Positions 6,144 through 11,572 of a stretch of DNA of 11,572 nucleotides are shown piece by piece. Numbering within the stretch: position 1 is the stretch's first letter; each line of letters starts with the position of its first letter. Origin of the DNA: CAYXWH01 sp964468755 (GTDB taxonomy: Bacteria; Chloroflexota; Dehalococcoidia; Dehalococcoidales; RBG-16-60-22); assembly GCA_964468755.1 (NCBI GenBank), contig CAYXWH010000057.1, forward strand, positions 1 to 11,572, given 5' to 3'. Both the position numbers and the translations under genes were made by a program. Under the pieces are notes generated by a model. The model was not told where the DNA came from, did no database searches, and saw nothing but the letters and a program-made list of their open reading frames with translations.

Positions 6144-6428
6144 ATGCCAATTTATGTTATGTTGACAACACTAACTGATGAGGGCAGGAAAACCATCAAA
6201 GCCAACCCACAGAGAATCAAAGAGGTCAACCGGGAAGTGGAAAACATGGGAGTGACGATAATGGCGCAGTACGCACTGCTCGGCCAGTATGATTTCATCA
6301 ACATTCTTGATGCCCCCGATAATGAAACCATCTCCAGACTGGCTCTGGAACTCGGTTCGCGGGGAACTTTGCAGACCCATACCCTGGCCGCTGTGGAGCT
6401 TGATGACTTTATCAATGCAGTTAAATAA
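6144..6428 (+). CDS. GYD domain-containing protein
   Basis: Small soluble protein of 94 residues, the normal length of the GYD family (PF08734), an alpha/beta fold related to ferredoxin-like dimeric domains. The namesake motif is visible as G47-Q-Y49-D50 (LLGQYDFINI), preceded by a strand-helix segment (YVMLTTLTDEGRKTI) and followed by ALELGSRGTLQTHTLAAV, a common family ending. The biochemical role of the family is not established. Start ATG 6144 with a very strong ribosome site AAGGAGGAG (6132-6140) and a near-consensus promoter, so it is probably well expressed and transcribed independently of the protease gene. The next gene begins 65 bases later without a clear ribosome site. Confidence 0.85.
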   Translation: MPIYVMLTTLTDEGRKTIKANPQRIKEVNREVENMGVTIMAQYALLGQYDFINILDAPDNETISRLALELGSRGTLQTHTLAAVELDDFINAVK

Positions 6429-6493
6429 CAGTTACCACATTAATAGCCTGATTCTTTGTTATTAACCGAAAATCTGCCATCTTATTGCCAAGA

Positions 6494-7657
6494 ATGGGAG
6501 TGACAACCATTAAACCGTTAAGCTATACCCAGATTTCTCTTTACCAGAGCTGCCCGCTACTCTACAAGCTCCAGTACATCGATGGTTTGAAGCCGAAAGA
6601 CAAATGGTACTTCAGCTTCGGCACAACGATGCATCACTGCGTCGAGTACTTTTTTAAGGTCAGGGTACCGCCGCCGCCAACGCTGGACGAGCTATTGCAG
6701 TTTTACCGGCAAAGCTGGCTCTCGGCAGGCTATGAATCGGATGAAGAGGAAGCGAACTACCGGGCTTACGGTCAGGAAATACTGGCCATATTCTGGGAAG
6801 TACACAGTGCCGAGTTTCATACGCCGCTAGCCGTGGAAAAGCTGTTCTATGTTGACATCGGCGGTGTCAAGCTGAGAGGTTTCATCGACCGTGTTGACAA
6901 GCTGGAGAGCGGCGGCATTTCGATAATCGATTACAAAACGAACCGGGAACTCTTCACAACCGATTATCTGGAAAATGACCTGCAACTGACCCTTTACCAG
7001 CTTGCTGCCGAGCAGATGTGGCGGCTTCCGGTAGAATGCCTTACTCTCTACCATCTCCGGTCTAACACCGCCTGTAGTTGCCCGCCGAGGAACGAGACAG
7101 TCTTACGCCAGGCACGGCAGGTGGTGACCGAAGTGGCGGAAAATATTGCCCGGGGTGATTTCCCCGCTACTGAAAACCAGTATTGTCCCTGCGATTTTCC
7201 CGAATACTGTCCCTACTACCGTCACAAGTATTTCGTTGAGGCGGCGGCGGAAACCGCCCGTCAGGACCTGCTGCCGGGAATCACGGCAGCCGAAGCTGTT
7301 GAGCGGTACTACCATTTGCAGTCACAGATAAAGGAACTCTCCCACCAGCTTGATGAGGCAAAAGAGGAGATAGTCGGTTTTTGCCAGTCTCAAGGACTGA
7401 ACCGGGTCTTCGGCAGTGAGCACGCTGCCACCTACAAACTCGTGGAGAAGACGGGCTTCAGTGAAGAAGAGGTAAGGGCAGTACTTGAGCCGGAGGGTTT
7501 ATGGAGCCAGGTATTGAGACTTGACCAGTCAAAGCTGGGACAACTGATTAAGGATGAAGCGGTAGCCGCCGACATCAGAAAGAATGTGGAAGCCCTGAGA
7601 AGAGTAGTCTCCGCCTATCCCCGGTTATTTGTGGAACAACTGGCTGAGGAAGAATAG
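6494..7657 (+). CDS. PD-(D/E)XK nuclease, RecB/Cas4-like, with Fe-S cysteines
   Basis: Predicted DNA nuclease of the RecB/AddB/Cas4 superfamily, about 387 residues. Visible core: YTQISLYQSCP start motif with C20, conserved H47/H48 (GTTMHHC), D132 (GFIDRVD), D146-Y-K148 (IIDYKT), then a QLTLYQLAA helix: the H...D...DxK...QxxxY pattern of the superfamily. C231-P-C233-x5-C239 near the end of the nuclease domain, with C20, forms a four-cysteine set like the [4Fe-4S] cluster of Cas4 and AddB. The remaining ~130 residues are charged and helical, with a likely coiled coil around QSQIKELSHQLDEAKEEI, and are not recognised. No helicase, addA or cas gene is beside it, so it seems a stand-alone exonuclease, possibly for repair. 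The start is uncertain: ATG 6494 is chosen over TTG 6485 or GTG 6500; none has a good ribosome site. Confidence 0.82.
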   Translation: MGVTTIKPLSYTQISLYQSCPLLYKLQYIDGLKPKDKWYFSFGTTMHHCVEYFFKVRVPPPPTLDELLQFYRQSWLSAGYESDEEEANYRAYGQEILAIFWEVHSAEFHTPLAVEKLFYVDIGGVKLRGFIDRVDKLESGGISIIDYKTNRELFTTDYLENDLQLTLYQLAAEQMWRLPVECLTLYHLRSNTACSCPPRNETVLRQARQVVTEVAENIARGDFPATENQYCPCDFPEYCPYYRHKYFVEAAAETARQDLLPGITAAEAVERYYHLQSQIKELSHQLDEAKEEIVGFCQSQGLNRVFGSEHAATYKLVEKTGFSEEEVRAVLEPEGLWSQVLRLDQSKLGQLIKDEAVAADIRKNVEALRRVVSAYPRLFVEQLAEEE

Positions 7658-7717
7658 ATACTCTAATACAACCCGTTTATTGAAATGCACTCTACCAATC
7701 CGTTGCAGCGGTATATA

Positions 7718-7723
7718 AGGAGC
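7718..7723 (+). promoter_or_regulatory. Shine-Dalgarno deciding the TTG start of cobS
   Basis: AAGGAG lies 7 bases before TTG 7731. No ATG or GTG in frame nearby would preserve the conserved FLAALQLLT beginning, so the TTG is the best start. Confidence 0.6.
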
Positions 7724-7730
7724 AAAGTTT

Positions 7731-8486
7731 TTGTTATTTCTGGCTGCCTTGCAATTATTAACCGTTATACCCTTTTCCTGGCAACGCCGGACTGACCCTG
7801 AAGGATGGGGAGGCTCGACAGCCTACTTTCCGTTGGTCGGCCTCGTCATTGGCCTTATTCTGGCGGGACTGAACTGGCTTTTCAGCCTTATCCTGCCCCA
7901 GTCGATAGTCAATACCTTCTTGATTGCTTTTCTGGCCGGTATTACCGGCGCCCGTCATCTCAATGGCTTTATCCACTCCTGTGACGGGCTTGCCAGCCAT
8001 AAGACAATCGAGGAACGACAGCGGGTAGTGCAGGACACCCGGGTTGGCGCTTTCGGCATTACCGGTGTTGTTCTGCTGTTCCTGGTCAAGTATATTGCCC
8101 TGAGCAACCTGCCGGGGCTAATATTCATGCCGTTGCTGGTATTCATGCCGGTGGTCAGTCGATGGGCAATGGTCTATGCTATTTTCACCGGTGTTCACGC
8201 TCCACCGTCGGCTCCGGGAGCAGTATTAAAGCGGGGAACCACCTGGAAGCGTTTCACCATCGCCACCGTCATCACCTTTGCCATTGCCCTGGTGTTTATC
8301 CCCTTATTCCAGCTTACCGGATTGGTGATACTGTTCGGTGTCTGGTTGATAACCGTGGTAATGATGCTGATTATTAAGAACCGTTTTGCCGGACTGAGCA
8401 ACGCCCACTACGGCGCCGTCAATGAAGTGGCTGAAGTGAGTGCCATTATTATTGCCATTGTGCTGGCTGAAATGGGATTTGCCTAG
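7731..8486 (+). CDS. cobS: CobS-like adenosylcobinamide-GDP ribazoletransferase
   Basis: Integral membrane enzyme that joins adenosylcobinamide-GDP and alpha-ribazole (or its phosphate) in the last steps of cobalamin assembly. 251 residues, normal length, with about six or seven hydrophobic segments. Family marks: N-terminal FLAALQLLTVIPF, YFPLVGLVIGLIL, HxxG...CDGL region at 76-87, QDTRVGAFG (D102, R104), and an NEVAEVSAIIIAIVL end. Unusually, the acidic motif normally close to HLDGxxDxxDG reads HLNGFIHSCDG: N78 and H82 replace aspartates that are expected to bind metal; D85 is kept. Both differ from Asp codons at the first base only. The fold call is safe, full activity less so. It starts with TTG 7731. 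The CobC-like gene follows after 13 bases. cobU and cobT are not in the window. Confidence 0.87.
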   Translation: MLFLAALQLLTVIPFSWQRRTDPEGWGGSTAYFPLVGLVIGLILAGLNWLFSLILPQSIVNTFLIAFLAGITGARHLNGFIHSCDGLASHKTIEERQRVVQDTRVGAFGITGVVLLFLVKYIALSNLPGLIFMPLLVFMPVVSRWAMVYAIFTGVHAPPSAPGAVLKRGTTWKRFTIATVITFAIALVFIPLFQLTGLVILFGVWLITVVMMLIIKNRFAGLSNAHYGAVNEVAEVSAIIIAIVLAEMGFA

Positions 8487-8488
8487 CG

Positions 8489-8494
8489 AGGAGG
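8489..8494 (+). promoter_or_regulatory. Shine-Dalgarno deciding the TTG start of the phosphatase
   Basis: AGGAGG lies 5 bases before TTG 8500. The upstream in-frame ATG at 8440 would overlap the cobS coding sequence by 47 bases and add 20 residues unlike the family, so TTG 8500 (MSRLLLVRHG) is preferred. Confidence 0.7.
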
Positions 8495-8499
8495 GAGCA

Positions 8500-9108
8500 T
8501 TGTCCAGACTACTCCTGGTAAGACACGGCAATACTGAAGGCAACAGCGCCTTGCGGTTCTGGGGACAGACCGATATTGCCCTGAGTGACGATGGCGTTCG
8601 GCAGGCGGAGCGACTGGCTCATCGGCTGTCAACGGAGCCTATAGTCGCTGTCTATACCAGCAACCTGAGCCGGGCGGTACGGACAGCGGAAATAATTGCC
8701 GGCCGGCACCGGCTTGTTATTAACACCTGCCCGGAACTTGGTGAAATTAATTTCGGCCATCTTGAAGGGCTGACCTATGATGAAATAAGCCGGCAATACC
8801 CGGAGCAGGCTAAGATGCTGGCTGAACGCGCCCTGCCGACACGGTTTCCCGGCGGGGAAAGCCTTGCCGAGCTTAACGAGCGGGTATATACATTTCTCAG
8901 CCGACTGCCAGAGCATTCTGTTGGCGAAACGATACTCATCGTAGCCCACAGCGGCGTGCTGCGACTGCTGCTATGCAACCTGCTGGGAATAGACCTGCGT
9001 CACTGGCGCCAGTTGCGAATTGACCTTGCGTCGCTGAGTATCCTGGAGACGTACCCGCCAACGGCAATACTCACTTCATTAAATGACGTTTCCCATTTGC
9101 AACTATAG
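8500..9108 (+). CDS. cobC: Histidine phosphatase, probable alpha-ribazole phosphatase (CobC)
   Basis: Cytosolic phosphatase of the phosphoglycerate-mutase-like superfamily, about 202 residues. Phosphohistidine site R8-H9-G10-N-T-E at the very start, WGQTDIALSDDG substrate loop, SNLSRAVRTAEII, acid motif ELGEINFGHLEG, PGGESLAEL, and second catalytic H150 in VAHSGVLR. RHG superfamily members are hard to tell apart, but the gene sits 13 bases after cobS, and length and motifs match CobC, which removes the 5'-phosphate from alpha-ribazole phosphate (or from adenosylcobalamin phosphate, the CobS product). A general phosphoglycerate-mutase-like phosphatase is the alternative. It starts with TTG 8500. 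It is expected to be co-transcribed with cobS. Confidence 0.82.
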   Translation: MSRLLLVRHGNTEGNSALRFWGQTDIALSDDGVRQAERLAHRLSTEPIVAVYTSNLSRAVRTAEIIAGRHRLVINTCPELGEINFGHLEGLTYDEISRQYPEQAKMLAERALPTRFPGGESLAELNERVYTFLSRLPEHSVGETILIVAHSGVLRLLLCNLLGIDLRHWRQLRIDLASLSILETYPPTAILTSLNDVSHLQL

Positions 9109-9151
9109 GGGATACCGGAAATACTGGACAATTTGAAGGATGGTAAAAAAC

Positions 9152-9406
9152 ATGGTTGACATTATCGCCCGGATTATTTCTCAGCAGGGTACCTGCGAAG
9201 CCGGCCATAAAGTCGGTGACGAATTTGTTATCGGGCAGACCACTCCCGATAACATGTGTTCCTGGGCATTCTGCGCCGTTTTCCCCTTTGCCCAGGTGCT
9301 GCAATTCGGTGGCTCTTTCCCCTGGGAAGCGGACCCGGATAAAGCCACGGTGGCCTGCCCTGACCCGGCCAATCCGGTGGTATTTGAGCTGAGACGCGAA
9401 CGCTAG
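9152..9406 (+). CDS. TIGR04076 family protein, cysteine-rich, unknown function
   Basis: Small protein of 84 residues (or 88 from ATG 9140). I recognise the TIGR04076 layout: TCEAGHKVGDEF near the N-terminus, MCSWAFCAVFPF in the middle, then LQFGGSFPWE and ACPDPANPVVFELRR at the end. Four cysteines, C15, C36, C41 and C69, sit at positions that look suited to binding a metal or taking part in redox chemistry, but the family has no firmly established function. Start 9152 is chosen because GAAGGA (9135-9140) overlaps the earlier ATG at 9140 and lies 11 bases before 9152; both remain possible. It follows the CobC-like gene by 43 bases in the same direction and may be co-transcribed, without evidence of a cobalamin role. 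Confidence 0.78.
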   Translation: MVDIIARIISQQGTCEAGHKVGDEFVIGQTTPDNMCSWAFCAVFPFAQVLQFGGSFPWEADPDKATVACPDPANPVVFELRRER

Positions 9407-9528
9407 CCGCCGGGGCATTAAACAGCTCCTGGCCATCATGCAGCCACCGGCAAACAGGCGAGGCGCTTACCTTTTGCCCGTTCGGACACTGTGCTATACT
9501 TCTATAAGTAAACCGCTTCAGGGTGAGG
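9407..9528 (+). other. Intergenic region before ligA
   Basis: 122 bases with no supportable gene. It holds a GGCAAA/TTTGCC 6-base inverted repeat (9449-9454 and 9473-9478) without a T-run, not called a terminator, and the ligA promoter given separately. Confidence 0.5.
9492..9500 (+). promoter_or_regulatory. Extended -10 promoter for ligA
   Basis: TGCTATACT: a TGn extension plus TATACT (5 of 6). No convincing -35 at 16-18 bases. The expected start is near 9507, leaving a leader of about 20 bases before the gene. Confidence 0.5.
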
Positions 9529-11572
9529 ATGTTGCCAGACCTGGATAAAATAGAAGAGCGAATCGAACAGCTCAAAACTGAAATTAACCGGCATAACTAT
9601 CTTTATTACGTTCTGGACAGCCCCGAAATCAGCGATGCCGAATACGACCGGTTGATGCGGGAGTTGAAGCAACTGGAGGAGGAGTATCCCCGGTTTCTGA
9701 CGCCCGATTCACCGACCCAGCGAGTGGGGGCAGCCCCCGTTGAAGCCTTCGGCGTGGTGGAGCACCCCCTGCCCATGCTCTCCCTGGGCAATGTCTTCTC
9801 CAGAGATGATTTACTGACCTGGTATAACCGCACCACCAGGCTGGTTACTGAATCCAAATTCGATTTCGTCGGGGAACATAAGATTGACGGCCTGGCGGTC
9901 GCCCTTACCTATGTTGACGGTCAGTTCGTGGCCGGTGCCACCCGGGGTGATGGCGTCCGGGGTGAGGATATCACCCGGAACCTGAGGACTATCCGAAGTA
10001 TCCCGTTATCCGTGTCCAAAGATGCCCCACCCCGCTTTGAAGTTCGGGGTGAGGTCTACCTGCCCCGTTCAGGTTTTCACAAGCTGAACCGGGAGCGCGC
10101 TGCCGAAGGTCTGTCGCTCTTTGCCAACCCGAGAAATGCCGCCGCCGGTTCGGTACGCCAGCTCGACCCGCGCATCACCGCCCGGAGACCGCTGGATATC
10201 TATATCTATATGTTGGGCTATGCTGAAGGTAAAGCCACACCGGAAACCCACTGGGAAACACTCCATTACCTTGCGTCACTGGGCTTCAAGGTAAACCCCA
10301 ACAATGAGCGTGTCACCGGCATCGAACATGTCGAAGAGTATTACCGTAAGTGGGTGGAGCGACGGGAAACCCTGCAGTATGAAGCCGATGGTATCGTTAT
10401 CAAGATAAACCAGCTTGACCTGCACCGGACACTGGGAGATGTTGGTCGCGAACCACGGTGGGCTATTGCCTACAAGTTCCCGGCGATACAGGGGACCACC
10501 CGACTGAAAGAGATAAAAATCAGCGTCGGCCGGACCGGCACCCTCAACCCCTACGCTATCCTGGAACCGGTCTCGGTGGGCGGCGTGACCATCAAGCAGG
10601 CGGCCCTGCACAATGAAGATGATATTCGGCGCAAGGATATTCGCGAAGGCGACACCGTGATTGTGCAGCGTGCCGGTGATGTAATCCCGGAAATCGTTGG
10701 GCCGGTTTCAAGCAAGAGGACCGGGCGGGAAAAGGAGTACCGTCTTCTGGAAAAACTGCCCAAAGACGAGCCGGGAAATCCGGTCTGCCCGGAGTGCGGC
10801 GCCGAAGTCATCAGACCCGAAGGCGAGGTTATGTACTACTGTTCCAATGCCGCCTGCCCAGCCCAGGTACAGCAGCGACTGGAGCACTTTGTCTCCCGGG
10901 CAGCAATGGATATCCGGGGTATCGGGGAATCACAGAGTGCCATGCTGCTACGGGAAGGTCTGGTCAGGAATGTTGCCGACCTGTACTCCCTGGAAAAGGA
11001 GCAACTTGCCCGCCTGGAGAGAATGGGAGAGAAGAGTGCTGCCAATGTCATCGAGGCTATCAATGCCAGTAAGGAACGGCCGCTCGCCAGGCTAATCTTT
11101 GCCCTGGGCATACGTCACGTCGGTGGGGAAATGGCGGGAATCCTTGCCGGGAATTACCACAGCCTTGATAAACTTAAAAGTGCGTCGAGGGAAGACCTGA
11201 TGTCCATTGCCGCCGTTGGTCCCAAGATTGCGGATAGCATTATTGCCTTCTTCAGCCGGAAGGAAAATAGAGAAATAATAGAGCGACTTCGCCAGGCTGG
11301 TGTTATCATGGAAGAAGCTGCCGCCAGACCGGAAGAACAGCCTTTAGCAGGCATGGAGTTTGTCCTCACCGGCAAACTTGAATCGCTGACCAGGCAAGAG
11401 GCAGAAGCGAAGGTTAAAGCCCTCGGTGGCACCACCGGCAGCAGCGTTACCGGGAAGACCAGCTACCTGGTCGTTGGCGCTGACCCCGGCTCCAAGCTCG
11501 CCAGAGCCCGGGAGTTTGGCACCAGACAGCTCGCGGAAAAAGAGTTCCTTGAGCTTATCGGGCAGGCAAACT
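9529..11572 (+). CDS. ligA: NAD-dependent DNA ligase LigA (3' end outside window)
   Basis: Seals nicks in DNA during replication and repair, using NAD. 681 codons are visible with no stop before the right edge; LigA is usually about 670-700 residues, so only a few residues are missing. Domains in order: Ia (about 1-75, YYVLDSPEISDAEYDRL), adenylation domain with catalytic lysine K118 in HKIDGLAV, OB fold (about 330-410), four-cysteine zinc finger C420, C423, C438, C443, helix-hairpin-helix region (about 450-590, GIGESQSA, MGEKSAANVI, VGPKIADSI), and a C-terminal BRCT domain (from about 600, MEFVLTGKLESLTR). All key motifs are intact. The start is ATG 9529 or TTG 9532; GGTGAGG (9522-9528) touches the ATG, so neither spacing is ideal. 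It has its own promoter and no functional link to the upstream genes is evident. Confidence 0.97.
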   Translation, partial: MLPDLDKIEERIEQLKTEINRHNYLYYVLDSPEISDAEYDRLMRELKQLEEEYPRFLTPDSPTQRVGAAPVEAFGVVEHPLPMLSLGNVFSRDDLLTWYNRTTRLVTESKFDFVGEHKIDGLAVALTYVDGQFVAGATRGDGVRGEDITRNLRTIRSIPLSVSKDAPPRFEVRGEVYLPRSGFHKLNRERAAEGLSLFANPRNAAAGSVRQLDPRITARRPLDIYIYMLGYAEGKATPETHWETLHYLASLGFKVNPNNERVTGIEHVEEYYRKWVERRETLQYEADGIVIKINQLDLHRTLGDVGREPRWAIAYKFPAIQGTTRLKEIKISVGRTGTLNPYAILEPVSVGGVTIKQAALHNEDDIRRKDIREGDTVIVQRAGDVIPEIVGPVSSKRTGREKEYRLLEKLPKDEPGNPVCPECGAEVIRPEGEVMYYCSNAACPAQVQQRLEHFVSRAAMDIRGIGESQSAMLLREGLVRNVADLYSLEKEQLARLERMGEKSAANVIEAINASKERPLARLIFALGIRHVGGEMAGILAGNYHSLDKLKSASREDLMSIAAVGPKIADSIIAFFSRKENREIIERLRQAGVIMEEAAARPEEQPLAGMEFVLTGKLESLTRQEAEAKVKALGGTTGSSVTGKTSYLVVGADPGSKLARAREFGTRQLAEKEFLELIGQAN

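Noticed and set aside
6424..6463. AATAACA/TGTTATT inverted repeat after the GYD gene as a terminator
   Set aside because: It is AT-only with a 26-base loop and no following T-run, so too weak to call.
7658..7730. Cobalamin riboswitch or promoter upstream of cobS
   Set aside because: The gap is only 73 bases, too short for a cobalamin riboswitch, and TATATA at 7712-7717 has no -35 at proper spacing.
8440..8499. Upstream ATG start for the phosphatase at 8440
   Set aside because: It would overlap cobS and add 20 residues not found in the family; TTG 8500 has a much better ribosome site.
9449..9478. GGCAAA/TTTGCC repeat before ligA as a terminator
   Set aside because: Only six pairs with an 18-base loop and followed by CGTTCGG rather than Ts.
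11562..11572. ligA lacking a stop codon, as if truncated
   Set aside because: The frame simply reaches the window edge with a full BRCT domain; this is an artefact of the window, not a broken gene.

Overview
The window is an 11.6 kb stretch of bacterial chromosome with every gene on the + strand, dense packing and no gene-free gap above about 215 bases. No tRNA, rRNA, CRISPR array, transposase or integrase was seen. The content (a two-gene SUF-like Fe-S system, several diiron ferritin-like proteins, a stand-alone Rieske protein, a TIGR04076-type protein, cobalamin tail assembly genes, frequent TTG/GTG starts, roughly half G+C) suggests an anaerobic or microaerophilic bacterium. Chloroflexota, perhaps Dehalococcoidia, is my best guess from gene style alone; the sequence does not prove it.

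Region 1 (1-4608) is an iron and Fe-S block. It holds the 3' half of a ferritin-like gene (cut by the left edge), sufC and sufB-like genes abutting each other, a bacterioferritin-like gene with its own strong promoter, a long hairpin followed by T6, a Rieske [2Fe-2S] protein behind an extended -10 promoter flanked by a perfect inverted repeat, and two more ferritin/rubrerythrin-like diiron proteins. Together they look like a set for iron handling, Fe-S assembly and peroxide or oxygen protection.

Region 2 (4768-6428) has a membrane-anchored HtrA-type serine protease with a coiled coil and one PDZ domain, then a small GYD-domain protein behind a near-consensus sigma-70 promoter.

Region 3 (6494-9406) has a RecB/Cas4-like PD-(D/E)XK nuclease with a four-cysteine Fe-S signature, then a cobalamin pair: CobS-like (adenosylcobinamide-GDP ribazoletransferase) and CobC-like phosphatase, 13 bases apart. 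CobS has lost two of the normally conserved acidic motif residues, which is the most striking single-protein oddity here. A small cysteine-rich TIGR04076-type protein follows.

Region 4 (9529-11572) is ligA, NAD-dependent DNA ligase, essentially complete but running off the right edge.

I found no clear evidence of a wholly new system. The best leads are the ferritin/Suf/Rieske cluster with its regulatory elements, the altered CobS motif, and the switch-like hairpin upstream of the Rieske gene.
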